Shown here: one piece after another, positions 44,249 to 52,511 of the stretch
Numbering within the stretch: the first letter of the stretch is position 1
Layout: each line of letters opens with the position of its first letter
DNA from: Trueperella sp.
Lineage (GTDB): Bacteria; Actinomycetota; Actinomycetes; Actinomycetales; Actinomycetaceae
DNA length: 64,000 bases
Direction: 5' to 3'
Assembly: GCA_030532125.1 (NCBI GenBank)
Contig: JAUNLU010000004.1
Coordinates: 37,960 to 101,959 of the forward strand
Program-made: the position numbers and the translations under genes
The notes under the pieces: generated by a model
Database searches by the model: none
Seen by the model: the letters and a program-made list of their open reading frames with translations, nothing else
What the model was told of the DNA's origin: nothing

Positions 44249-44266
44249 AACGCGCATAGCCGCGTT
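44249..44266 (-). terminator. Short stem downstream of ogt
   Basis: AACGCG (44249-44254) and CGCGTT (44261-44266) pair around a six-base loop about 55 bases after the ogt stop. No T-run follows on the minus strand, so it is a weak candidate for the end of the cdr-ogt transcript. Confidence 0.25.
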
Positions 44267-44320
44267 TTGGCGGCATAAGATTCGGCGCTCTAGTTAGTGC
44301 AGCAGCTGTTGTTCACAGTT

Positions 44321-44845
44321 TTAGCGCACCAGTTGCTGCTCATGCGCCAGCAGCCATTGTTTTAGCGCTATGCCGCCGTTGTAGCCAGTTAGCTTTCCAT
44401 TGGCTCCCACCACCCGGTGGCAGGGCACGATGACGGAGATCGGGTTGTGCCCCACTGCACCTCCGACAGCTTGGGCGGACATGCGCGCTAAGCCGCGCCG
44501 CTGCGCCAGTTGCGCTGCTAGCTCACCATAGGTGCAGGTAGCGCCGTACGGTATCGCTAATAACAACCGCCAGACTTCCTGGCGGAAAGCTGTGCCTAAT
44601 AATTTTATAGGCGGTAGCTCCGGCAGGGCTCCCCCAGCAAAATAGCTATCTAACCAATTGCTAGTTGCCGCAAAAATTTGCTGCACAGCTGGCTCCGCAG
44701 CTCTGGCCACATTGGCAGCACCCATCCACGGCCCACTGCTCAACTGCTGCTGCCCCGGTAACCACAGTCCAACCAGGGCAGCGTCGTCGGCAGCTAAGGT
44801 CACTCGCCCTAGCGGGGAGTCGTAATAGCCGAGTTGGAAAGCCAA
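44321..44845 (-). CDS. ogt: Methylated-DNA--[protein]-cysteine S-methyltransferase
   Basis: A suicide DNA repair protein that takes O6-methyl (or larger alkyl) groups from guanine onto a cysteine. The active site PCHRVVGANGKLTGYNGG is near residue 141 (Cys in PCHR), preceded by the DNA-binding TYGELAAQLAQ and GGAVGHNPISVIVPC helices. The N-terminal domain is short, giving 174 residues in total. The start is a TTG directly abutting the stop of the thiamine-binding gene, with no independent ribosome binding site, so it probably relies on coupling. It is the last gene of a three-gene operon with the CoA-disulfide reductase. Confidence 0.93.
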   Translation of the reverse strand: MAFQLGYYDSPLGRVTLAADDAALVGLWLPGQQQLSSGPWMGAANVARAAEPAVQQIFAATSNWLDSYFAGGALPELPPIKLLGTAFRQEVWRLLLAIPYGATCTYGELAAQLAQRRGLARMSAQAVGGAVGHNPISVIVPCHRVVGANGKLTGYNGGIALKQWLLAHEQQLVR

Positions 44846-45154
44846 CTACGCGTCTTCGCCGATCAGGGCATTAACCCGTTCGACTTTAGCGGACATCTCC
44901 CCGGAATAACCGGCGCGAATATCGGCTTTCATCACTAGCCCTACTCGCGGCGAGAATTTTTCCACCGCCGCTACGCACTGCTTAATCACCGCCATAATTT
45001 CATCCCACTCCCCTTCTAGGGTGGTGAACATAGAGGTGGTTTCATGCGGCAGCCCAGATTCGCGCACCACTTTTATCGCAGCAGCAACAGCTTCGGTTAC
45101 CGAGCCGTCTGCACTATCCGAACTCTGTGGGGCAATTGAAAAAGCCAGTAGCAT
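44846..45154 (-). CDS. Thiamine-binding YkoF/MTH1187-like protein
   Basis: A 102-residue protein of the UPF0045/YqgV (MTH1187) family, ferredoxin-like domains related to the thiamine/HMP-binding protein YkoF. FSIAPQSSDSADGSVTEAVAAA near residue 5, SGLPHETTSMFTTLEGEWDEI near 34 and RVGLVMKADIRAGYSGEM near 70 are the family blocks. AAGGAAAA precedes the ATG. It lies 11 bases after the CoA-disulfide reductase gene and abuts ogt. Its ligand in this organism is unproven, but it may matter for the thiamine-related operon at 52-57 kb. Confidence 0.82.
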   Translation of the reverse strand: MLLAFSIAPQSSDSADGSVTEAVAAAIKVVRESGLPHETTSMFTTLEGEWDEIMAVIKQCVAAVEKFSPRVGLVMKADIRAGYSGEMSAKVERVNALIGEDA

Positions 45155-45165
45155 TTTTCCTTCTT

Positions 45166-46860
45166 TCAGCGGAAGTTGTACTCAGTAACTATAGGCTCCC
45201 GGCCAGTAGTTTTGTCATTGAAGTATTCATAGAAGCTCAACGCCAAGAATGATCCGGCGATATTCTTCAAGTTAGTGAAACCCTGCCCCCGCAGTACCCG
45301 CAGCGCAAAATACGAAGTCTGCGCAGAGCGGCAGTGGAGATAAACCGGAACGCCACGCGGAATTTCGTCAATCCGATCCCGCAGCTGTGCTAACGGGATG
45401 TTCTTGGAGCCGCGAATATGCCCCCGCTCATATGATGATTCTTCCCGCACATCCAGGATGAAAGCGCCGTCTTCCACTAGCTGGCGCACCTGCGTCATCG
45501 GTACCTGCTCATAGTCCCCATAAAGCAAGTTCAGCCCAACTAATGCCGCAATATTGGTGACATCCTTAGCGGTGCTGTACGACGGCGCGTAACACAGTTC
45601 CAGCTCTTTCAGATCTTCGAGTGTGCCGCCCATCTTAATCAGCGTGGCGATGACGTCGATCCGCTTATCGGCTGCGCCCTTGCCAACTGCCTGTGCTCCT
45701 AGGATCCGCCCGGACGGGTAGTGGAACAGCAGCTTAAAGAACATCGGGTTAGCGTCCGGCATTATGCCGACCTTGTCTGACGGAATTACAAACGAGTACT
45801 GGTAATCTATTCCAGCTGCCTGACACTGTTTTTCATTTAGCCCGGTAACTGCCACGTTGTAGTCAAAACACCGCAGCGCAGAGGACCCGATCACCCCGGT
45901 ATTGTTACTGGAGCGGCCATAGATGGCGTCAGCGCAGGCGCGCGCCTGCCGTTGCGCTGGGCCCGCCAGCGCCAACCGGGTGGGCTTCATAGTGATGAAG
46001 TTGTGAGTATCGATTACATCTCCCACCGCATAGATATGCGGAATGCTGGTCTGGTACCGCTGGTCTACTTTTATGCCCCCCAGCTCACCTAACTCAATGC
46101 CGCACTCTTGAGCGAGGCTGACCTCTGGACGCACGCCCACAGACATAATCACTGCATCAGCTGGGATTACTTCGCCAGATGCCAGCTCGACTTCGTGTTC
46201 CCGGATCTTTGCGACCGAATCTCCGAGCACTAGCCGCACCCCTTGATCACTAATCTCCTTGTGCAGAATTTGCGCCAATTCATAGTCCAACGGGGTCATA
46301 ACCTGGTCTAAGCCCTCGATTAGCGTCACCTCAAAGCCAGCTAATTTCAGGTTTTCCATAACTTCTAGCCCAATGAAGCCGCCGCCTACTACGGCAACGT
46401 TCTTCCCATGTGAGCGTACAAATTCGTCAATCGCACGTACATCTACCACGTTCTTCAGGGAGAATACGTTATCGCCGTCGATACCTTCGATAGCGCGCGG
46501 CAGTACCGCATTGGCACCGGTAGCGATAATGAGTTCGTCATATGCCTCGGTGTATTCTTCGCCAGTTTCCAGATTGCGCACTTTTACCTGCTGCTCTGCT
46601 GGCAAAATCTGGGTGACTTCATTTTGCACTCGCATATCGATTTTGAATTGGGTGCGGAAGTCTTCCGGGGTAAGGATTAACAGCTTTTCTGAGTCAGGAA
46701 TTTCTCGCGACAGGTAATACGGCAAAGCACAGTTAGAAAACGACGGATGGGGACCTTTTTCAAAGACGATGATTTCCGCATTTTCGTCTAACCGCCGGCA
46801 CCGAGCCGCCGCAGAGGCACCGCCGGCGACGCCGCCGATAACCAGAATTCTCTTGCTCAT
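45166..46860 (-). CDS. cdr: CoA-disulfide reductase with C-terminal rhodanese domain
   Basis: A 564-residue flavoprotein disulfide reductase of the CoADR-rhodanese (persulfide/NADH oxidase-related) class, keeping CoA or related thiols reduced. It shows VIGGVAGGASAAARCRRL (FAD) near residue 7, the active-site Cys in FSNCALPYYL near 43, NAD-binding VVGGGFIGLEVMENL near 155, and YAVGDVID near 280. The C-terminal rhodanese domain (about 460-550) has the catalytic Cys in LHCRSAQTSYFALR. AAGGAG four bases before the ATG at 46860 sets the start; the frame extends further without support. TTGAGC and TAGTAT, 16 bases apart on the minus strand near 46941-46968, could be the promoter. Confidence 0.92.
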   Translation of the reverse strand: MSKRILVIGGVAGGASAAARCRRLDENAEIIVFEKGPHPSFSNCALPYYLSREIPDSEKLLILTPEDFRTQFKIDMRVQNEVTQILPAEQQVKVRNLETGEEYTEAYDELIIATGANAVLPRAIEGIDGDNVFSLKNVVDVRAIDEFVRSHGKNVAVVGGGFIGLEVMENLKLAGFEVTLIEGLDQVMTPLDYELAQILHKEISDQGVRLVLGDSVAKIREHEVELASGEVIPADAVIMSVGVRPEVSLAQECGIELGELGGIKVDQRYQTSIPHIYAVGDVIDTHNFITMKPTRLALAGPAQRQARACADAIYGRSSNNTGVIGSSALRCFDYNVAVTGLNEKQCQAAGIDYQYSFVIPSDKVGIMPDANPMFFKLLFHYPSGRILGAQAVGKGAADKRIDVIATLIKMGGTLEDLKELELCYAPSYSTAKDVTNIAALVGLNLLYGDYEQVPMTQVRQLVEDGAFILDVREESSYERGHIRGSKNIPLAQLRDRIDEIPRGVPVYLHCRSAQTSYFALRVLRGQGFTNLKNIAGSFLALSFYEYFNDKTTGREPIVTEYNFR

Positions 46861-46940
46861 GTTTCTCCTTTTAGGTAAAAGCCGCCATGATGAGGATACA
46901 GCTGTGGCGAAGTCAGAATTTTTCGGATACGCAAGTGAAG

Positions 46941-46968
46941 ATACTAGGATTCGGGGCGCAAAGCTCAA
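46941..46968 (-). promoter_or_regulatory. Putative promoter of the cdr operon
   Basis: On the minus strand TTGAGC and TAGTAT are separated by 16 bases, leaving a leader of about 80 bases to the cdr start. The rest of 46861-47071 contains nothing else I can support. Confidence 0.4.
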
Positions 46969-47071
46969 CAATATCCATAAAAACCCAGATTTTTCACGAC
47001 TGGCACATTTTGGGAATAAAACTCGGATAACCCGATAACTGCTTTCGAATTGTAGATCGCCCGGGGAAAAG

Positions 47072-47102
47072 CTTCGGACCCCGCGGGTAGCGGGGTCCGA
47101 AG
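47072..47102 (-). terminator. Intrinsic terminator of the glpD operon
   Basis: CTTCGGACCCCGC (47072-47084) and GCGGGGTCCGAAG (47090-47102) form a perfect 13-bp stem with a five-base loop. On the minus strand it is followed by CTTTTCC. It lies about 140 bases after the last gene of the lipid operon. Confidence 0.85.
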
Positions 47103-47242
47103 TGTTGGCGTCCCAGGATGGTCTATATTTATCTGATGCCGGGTTGAATATTGGATCTACCTAGACCCAGCTGGCTAACCTTTGATGCTGCGCTGCACAC
47201 TGGTGCTGGCACTAGCCCTATCCCAGCTCAGCTAGCAATTAG

Positions 47243-47488
47243 TTAGGCACCGGGAATACCGGCGGCGCGATTAGCAGCCAGTACGCCGTCCGTGCGAGTC
47301 AGTGGACGCTTTGCTCGCTCGGCTTTTTCTGCTTTGGCAGCGGCGATAGCAGCTAGTTCACCAGCGGTTGGTTCCCGCCTCTTCTTACCTGACTTAGAGG
47401 TAAGCAGATGCATAATACTGGCAAAAAATTTCGGCGACCGCGCCTGGATCTTTGCCACAATCATCAGGGCAAACTTTGGCAGCTTCAT
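47243..47488 (-). CDS. Small basic protein coupled to glpD
   Basis: An 81-residue protein I do not recognise. The N-terminal half (PKFALMIVAKIQARSPKFFASIMHLL) is amphipathic and could associate with membranes. The C-terminal half is Lys/Ala-rich, with KKRREPTAGELAAIAAAKAEKAERAKR and then RTDGVLAANRAAGIPG. Its ATG overlaps the glpD stop by four bases, a strong sign it is translated and belongs to the lipid operon. A terminator follows. No function can be assigned. Confidence 0.65.
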   Translation of the reverse strand: MKLPKFALMIVAKIQARSPKFFASIMHLLTSKSGKKRREPTAGELAAIAAAKAEKAERAKRPLTRTDGVLAANRAAGIPGA

Positions 47489-49056
47489 AGTCTCTCCTCC
47501 TGGTTAGCTGATACGGCATCAATAATTTCTTGTACTTCGGTGCTAACTGCTTCTGCAGCAGATTTAACCATTGCGATCCTAGTGCGGCGTTCTAAAATAT
47601 CTGCCACGGTCATAGCCCCTTCGTGAGTCACCGCAAATTCCACTTCGGCACGAGTTACGTCAGTTCCCGGCAGATAATCTAAGGGGCGATCAACCGTGGC
47701 GGCTTGCACTACTGCGCGTGCTTCCCGCCCGAACCGTTCCACAATGGGATCTGGGATACCGGTCAAGTCGCCATTAGTGATTTGCCGGAAGTCTGGGTGT
47801 AGTGGTGCTCCCACCAATGGCAAATTGCGCGTCCGGCACTTACCGGCTGTAATTCCCCGTTCGGCCAGCACCTTATCTAGCGTCTCCTCCGCCATTAGTC
47901 GGTACTCGGTGAACTTGCCACCCACTACTGAGTAGGCGCCTTCTGGCGATTGGATGATGACGTGTTTGCGGGACACATCCGCCGTCGATCCACCCTCGCC
48001 CGAGTCAATCAGTGGGCGCAGCCCAGTGAAAGCACCGATCACATCTTCCCGGGTAAGCGGAACTGCCAACGCCCGGTTAATATTCTCCAGCAAGAATTCA
48101 ATATCTTCTTCTGGAGTCACTGGTACATCTGGGATTTCACCCGGATTATCTTCATCAGTAAGTCCCAAATAAACCCGACCGTGCGGAGCAGGCAGAATAA
48201 ACAGATACCGCGAAATAGATCCCGGCAGGGGAACCGTCAGGGCCCCTCGCGGATTACCTAGTTTCGCTGCATCAAATACCAGGTGAGTGCCACGAGCGGG
48301 GCGAATCTTGATATCGCCGTCTAAAGAACTCGCCCACACTCCGGAGGCATTGATAACTGCTCGCGCGTGAATAGTGCCAGTTTCGCCGGTTATCTCATCC
48401 GTGATATTAACCCGATCGGCAAAAATTTCCTCTGCTGCTACCCGAGTCAGGATACTAGCCCCCATTCCAGCAGCCGTGCGGGCAATCGCAGTTACTATGC
48501 GGGCGTCGTCCACCATTTGCCCGTCATAATTAACCCAGGAGCCAAGCAGACCGTCACGCTGAACCGCTGGGCACAGCTCGATCGTCTTTGCCTTGGACGC
48601 ATAGTGCGAGCGTGGCAAAGTATCTGCAGAGGTTCCCGCCGTAATCCGCAAAAAATCACCAGCTAAGAAGCCCACCCGCATAGCGGTTTTTTGAACGACG
48701 TTGGTGTCCTTACCTAACGCAGTCACCTGCGGTAAGTAGTGAATTAGATGCGGGGCGGTGCGCTCCATCAATATTCCCCGCTCAACCGCAGAGTGGTGCG
48801 CAATTAGGAAATCTAGTTTTGCCAGGTAGCGCAAACCACCATGGGCCAACTTAGATGACCACCTAGAGGTACCGAATGCTAGATCGTGTTTCTCAATCAG
48901 TACCGTTTTTAATCCCCGAGATACCGCGTCGAGTGCAATACCAGTGCCAGTAATACCGCCACCGATTACTACTACATCTACCGGGTCTTCAGAATTGACG
49001 AGCTCCGCTAATTCGGCAGCTCGCCGTGGCGCATTAAGCGCACTTGATTTGTTCAT
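47485..49056 (-). CDS. glpD: FAD-dependent glycerol-3-phosphate dehydrogenase
   Basis: GlpD oxidises glycerol-3-phosphate to dihydroxyacetone phosphate and passes electrons to quinone. The 523-residue protein has VVVIGGGITGTGIALDAVSRG near residue 28 (FAD), RWSSKLAHGGLRYLAKLDF near 66, NASGVWASSLDG near 237, and TGLRPLIDSGEGG near 345. It overlaps the TetR gene by four bases and the small downstream gene by four bases. Its place with alkylglycerone-phosphate-synthase-like and diacylglycerol kinase genes suggests the operon manages the glycerol-phosphate/DHAP branch of lipid synthesis. Confidence 0.94.
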   Translation of the reverse strand: MNKSSALNAPRRAAELAELVNSEDPVDVVVIGGGITGTGIALDAVSRGLKTVLIEKHDLAFGTSRWSSKLAHGGLRYLAKLDFLIAHHSAVERGILMERTAPHLIHYLPQVTALGKDTNVVQKTAMRVGFLAGDFLRITAGTSADTLPRSHYASKAKTIELCPAVQRDGLLGSWVNYDGQMVDDARIVTAIARTAAGMGASILTRVAAEEIFADRVNITDEITGETGTIHARAVINASGVWASSLDGDIKIRPARGTHLVFDAAKLGNPRGALTVPLPGSISRYLFILPAPHGRVYLGLTDEDNPGEIPDVPVTPEEDIEFLLENINRALAVPLTREDVIGAFTGLRPLIDSGEGGSTADVSRKHVIIQSPEGAYSVVGGKFTEYRLMAEETLDKVLAERGITAGKCRTRNLPLVGAPLHPDFRQITNGDLTGIPDPIVERFGREARAVVQAATVDRPLDYLPGTDVTRAEVEFAVTHEGAMTVADILERRTRIAMVKSAAEAVSTEVQEIIDAVSANQEERL

Positions 49057-49637
49057 GGCAATAAATATCCGTTCAGCAAAATTGCTAATTGCTCCGACCA
49101 GGTCTCATCGGAAGCAATTATTGGGCGCAAGGTTTCGCGTTGAAAAGCCATTGATTGTACGGTGCTGATTACAATCGCCGCCATCACTTCATGGCTCTCA
49201 TTGCGTAACGGTGAGCCAGCTTCTTCAATATTGTTCAGCGCTTCCACCAGCAAGGAGATGAGATGTGTCTGTACCCGCCCCAAGCGTTCAAACTGATAAG
49301 TCTGTAGCAGCTCAGGATCATGCGCAATTACCGCAGTAATTAACTCATTTTTTCGCAGGTCGTTGGCCCCGGACACCACAATGTCCACAAATTCAGCTAC
49401 TGATGTGGGCAGCGGAAATATCCGTGCCGCTAATGGCAATAATTCTTGGGTAAGGATATTGCCAGCCATCTCACCGATATTGCGGTATCGCGCATAAACG
49501 GTCGGGCGGGATACCCCCGCCACACGGGCCACCCCCGCTACGGTGGTACGGCCAAATCCATTTACGATCAGGCTTTCCCTACCCGCAGCGTCGATAGCCG
49601 CGTCGATATCGCTCTGCTTGGGGCCTAGTGTACTCAT
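49053..49637 (-). CDS. TetR-family transcriptional regulator
   Basis: A 194-residue TetR-type repressor. The N-terminal helix-turn-helix is ESLIVNGFGRTTVAGVARVAGVSRPTVYARYRN (about residues 22-54), with the typical TTVAxVAxxAGVSRxTVYxR core. The remaining helices form a variable ligand-binding domain. A frame upstream to 49685 exists, but the ATG at 49637 overlaps the diacylglycerol kinase stop by one base (TGATG) and starts at a sensible point. It sits inside the operon it probably controls. The palindrome at 52217-52233 over the operon promoter is the likely operator. The ligand may be a lipid or acyl-CoA, by analogy only. Confidence 0.9.
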   Translation of the reverse strand: MSTLGPKQSDIDAAIDAAGRESLIVNGFGRTTVAGVARVAGVSRPTVYARYRNIGEMAGNILTQELLPLAARIFPLPTSVAEFVDIVVSGANDLRKNELITAVIAHDPELLQTYQFERLGRVQTHLISLLVEALNNIEEAGSPLRNESHEVMAAIVISTVQSMAFQRETLRPIIASDETWSEQLAILLNGYLLP

Positions 49638-50566
49638 CAGGGCCTCGGCACAATGTAGTAGCCAGCGTTCGGGGCTACTTTGCATTCCACCGGGGTGTCA
49701 AAGAATGGGTCACCATCGGCATAGGCAGTCAAACCTGGCATTTCAATCCGAATGCTTTCCCCGCGATACATATTGGCTTCTTTCAGCTTCCACCAGGCAC
49801 CAGAGTTGATGTATCCCATATTGAGCAGCATCTTGCGCCGATCAAAATTGGTGAGTAGCGATAGATCCAGTAGCCCATCGTGGTGGTCTGCCCGTGGGCA
49901 AACCTCCATCCCACCGCCATAGGTGCGGGTATTTCCGATAGTTGCCATCGCAACCAAGCCAGAGAACACCAGTTCGCCGTCTACATAAATTTTGCTTTCC
50001 CGTGACTGGAACCGGGCCCATTCAATAACCCCGGCCAATACGTAGCGCGACCGCCCAGATGGATATGGGATTGCGTTGGTGCGATCCGAAACTAAGGAAT
50101 CATAACCAGCGCAAGCAATAGTGCCGAAGTAGCGCTCCTCGCCTAGGTCGTTACGCATGATCCCCAAATCAGTGCGGGTAGCGTATCCATCCATAATAAT
50201 TTCGGCAGCGCGGGCAGCGTGGCGCGGAATATTGTACTCCCGGGCGTGGTCATTACCGGTACCAGCTGGGATAATACCCATCGGGATATCGGTATTGGCT
50301 TGTTCCTGCAGCGCCATGCTGATCAGTCCATCGCCGCCACAAACTACCAGGGCATCGTATTCATCCTCATGCACAGCTTTGTGCACCAGTTCGCGCCCAG
50401 CCGCTGGGGTAGCCCCCGACATTTGGACGACGTCGACGCCACCCTTCATGAAGGTTTCGAGCGCTTCTTCCGCCGCCTCCATAACTTTGCCTTTAGACGC
50501 ATCTGGGTTCACAACCATCGCGATGCGCTTGATGTCGTGCTTAGTGAGAACTTCGGTCTGTGCCAT
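49637..50566 (-). CDS. dagK: Diacylglycerol kinase-family lipid kinase
   Basis: A 309-residue DAGK-catalytic-domain protein that phosphorylates diacylglycerol or a related lipid. VNPDASKGK near residue 19, the nucleotide motif VVCGGDGLISMALQE near 73, and IPAGTGNDHAREYNIP near 99 are canonical. The second domain contains GTIACAGYDSLVSDR near 148 and ends with the GLTAYADGDPFFDTPVE segment. It starts five bases after the flavoprotein stop and overlaps the TetR start. In Mycobacterium the homologous neighbourhood (Rv2249c-Rv2252) contains the same four protein types, from memory. Confidence 0.92.
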   Translation of the reverse strand: MAQTEVLTKHDIKRIAMVVNPDASKGKVMEAAEEALETFMKGGVDVVQMSGATPAAGRELVHKAVHEDEYDALVVCGGDGLISMALQEQANTDIPMGIIPAGTGNDHAREYNIPRHAARAAEIIMDGYATRTDLGIMRNDLGEERYFGTIACAGYDSLVSDRTNAIPYPSGRSRYVLAGVIEWARFQSRESKIYVDGELVFSGLVAMATIGNTRTYGGGMEVCPRADHHDGLLDLSLLTNFDRRKMLLNMGYINSGAWWKLKEANMYRGESIRIEMPGLTAYADGDPFFDTPVECKVAPNAGYYIVPRP

Positions 50567-50570
50567 TTTG

Positions 50571-52199
50571 CTACACCAACTTTCCGGGATTCATAATCCC
50601 CACTGGGTCCACTGACTCCTTGATGGCAGACAACAGCTTCATTGCTGGACCGCCAATTTCCCCTGGCAAAAATGCTCGGTGATCGGTACCTACCCCATGG
50701 TGGTGGGTAGTGGTGCCACCGGCGTCGATAATAGCTTGCGAAGCTGCCCGCTTAACCGGCCACCACTGCGCTTCCGGATCATCGCCTTTCTGCGCGGCAA
50801 TAACGGTGAAGTACAAGGAACACCCACCGGCGTAAACGTGCGAAACGTGGCACATGACAACTGAAATAGTTCCACTTTCGGCCAGTTTAGTGGTGATAGC
50901 TTCAGTAACTGCTTTCTTCAACCGACCCACATTAGACCAGTCGGTAGCAGTTTCCAGCGTCTCACATACTGCCCCGTTATCGATCAGACCATCGCGTAAC
51001 ACTGGAGCACCAAACCGACCCTGCTCCCATTCGAGCACGGGAGCTTCTCCCAACGAGGTGCCCCCATTGGCAATTAACAGTGCTCGAGTTTCAGCATGCC
51101 GTGATGCAGTGTGCTCTGGCGTACCCTCGTACATAGTCAGGCACAAGCAGCCCACTTCGTTATTAGCGGAAGAACCAACCGACGTAGTTGAGGACAAATT
51201 AAATGCCGACTCGATTTCATCCGACAACCGGATAACGGTAGGGCCGGTACCCTGCTGCGTCACTTCCCGCATGGCGTTGGCGCCGGCAGCAAAGTTCTTG
51301 AAATGGAAAGCTTCGTAGCGCTTCGTCTCCGGCAAACGGTGGACGCGCAATCGCAGCGTAGTGATGATACCAAGGGTGCCTTCCGAGCCCAGGAAGACGT
51401 GGCGCAGATCGGGACCAGAAGCAGACATTGGCGCATTCCAGCCGATTTCCATGATGCCTTCTGGGGTTACTACAGTCAGCGACCGCACCATTTCGTCAAA
51501 GCGGCCATAGCCGGCCGAGCTCTGCCCGGAGGATCGGGCGGCTGCATAGCCACCGAGGGTGGCATACGGGAAGGACTGCGGGTAGTGCCCAATCTGCAGA
51601 CCGTGCTTGGCGAGCTCCAGTTCTGCATGGGGGCCGGTCATCCCGGCACCAAAAGTGGCTTCACATGAGATAGTGTCTACGTCTTCCAGTTTGTTGAACC
51701 GGCGCACGTCGATGCTGATAACTGCACGCATGTCACCCGCCTTAGGGCTGACGCCGCCCACTACGGAAGTGCCACCCCCGAACGGAACTACCGCGATACG
51801 TTCTGCGGAACAGAACCGCAACACATCGAGGACTTCTTCGTTAGTGCCGGGAACGACCACTGCGTCGGGTGCGGCGATCTCTTTACCGGAGCGCCAATCC
51901 AGCAGATCTGGGTAGGATTTGCCGCGCGCCCGGCGGATCCGCTGTTCCTTATCTGTGCTGACGTAGTCTTGCCCAACTATGTCGCCCAATTTTTGAAGAT
52001 CCTCAGCAGTGAGTCTAATTGGGGAAAGTTGAATTTCTTCGACACTCAGCCGGGGAAGCTGGTCATCACTCGTGCCCAGCAGTTTGTGCAACATTTTTTG
52101 CACCGAGGGGGATAATTCTTTGGCCTCATCACTAGTTCCCCATAGAGTGTGCTCCATTGGGGGGAGAGATACACGTGATCCATTAGCTACATTGCTCAT
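50571..52199 (-). CDS. FAD-binding oxidase, alkylglycerone-phosphate synthase-like
   Basis: A 542-residue VAO/PCMH-fold flavoprotein. PFGGGTSVVGGVSP near residue 138 and GSEGTLGIITTLRLRVHRLP near 272 are the FAD domain. The C-terminal HHHGVGTDHRAFLP near 498 is the histidine-rich active site shared with alkyldihydroxyacetonephosphate synthase (AGPS). AGPS exchanges the acyl group of acyl-DHAP for a fatty alcohol to make ether lipids; whether this bacterium makes ether lipids is unknown, and related proteins also act as lactate or glycolate-type oxidases. It is the first gene of the operon, directly downstream of the TetR operator, and precedes dagK by four bases. Confidence 0.87.
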   Translation of the reverse strand: MSNVANGSRVSLPPMEHTLWGTSDEAKELSPSVQKMLHKLLGTSDDQLPRLSVEEIQLSPIRLTAEDLQKLGDIVGQDYVSTDKEQRIRRARGKSYPDLLDWRSGKEIAAPDAVVVPGTNEEVLDVLRFCSAERIAVVPFGGGTSVVGGVSPKAGDMRAVISIDVRRFNKLEDVDTISCEATFGAGMTGPHAELELAKHGLQIGHYPQSFPYATLGGYAAARSSGQSSAGYGRFDEMVRSLTVVTPEGIMEIGWNAPMSASGPDLRHVFLGSEGTLGIITTLRLRVHRLPETKRYEAFHFKNFAAGANAMREVTQQGTGPTVIRLSDEIESAFNLSSTTSVGSSANNEVGCLCLTMYEGTPEHTASRHAETRALLIANGGTSLGEAPVLEWEQGRFGAPVLRDGLIDNGAVCETLETATDWSNVGRLKKAVTEAITTKLAESGTISVVMCHVSHVYAGGCSLYFTVIAAQKGDDPEAQWWPVKRAASQAIIDAGGTTTHHHGVGTDHRAFLPGEIGGPAMKLLSAIKESVDPVGIMNPGKLV

Positions 52200-52216
52200 G
52201 CGAGCAGCCTACCACT

Positions 52217-52233
52217 TTTACACAATGTGTAAA
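52217..52233 (-). promoter_or_regulatory. Palindromic TetR-type operator overlapping operon promoter
   Basis: TTTACACA-A-TGTGTAAA is a perfect 8-bp inverted repeat with one central base. On the minus strand TTGCAA, a 17-base spacer, and TGTAAA form a promoter whose spacer and -10 are covered by the palindrome. It lies 18 bases before the alkylglycerone-phosphate-synthase-like start. Binding by the TetR protein of the same operon would block transcription. Confidence 0.8.
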
Positions 52234-52396
52234 GTTGTTTTGCAAGATAATTGGGAAACTGGTTTGCAGCAGATTTTTTACCATTTTCGTGACTACCGGA
52301 TCGGTATTTGGCGGCAAAAACAGTAACGCGAGCGCCAGTTGATCACTGGGAACGGATACAGTTGCTCCACCCCACCAGCGGTGTTACGGTGTTTAT

Positions 52397-52488
<92 letters not shown>

Positions 52489-52490
<2 letters not shown>

Positions 52491-52504
52491 CTTAGCAATA
52501 AGGC
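52489..52504 (+). promoter_or_regulatory. Hairpin sequestering the first ribosome binding site of the TPP operon
   Basis: GCCTT (52489-52493) pairs with AAGGC (52500-52504) across a six-base loop; AAGG is the Shine-Dalgarno for the ATG at 52512. The stem shares its first two bases with the last two of aptamer stem P1. The two structures therefore interact, and ligand binding should alter access to the site. Confidence 0.6.
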
Positions 52505-52511
52505 GCTGTAT

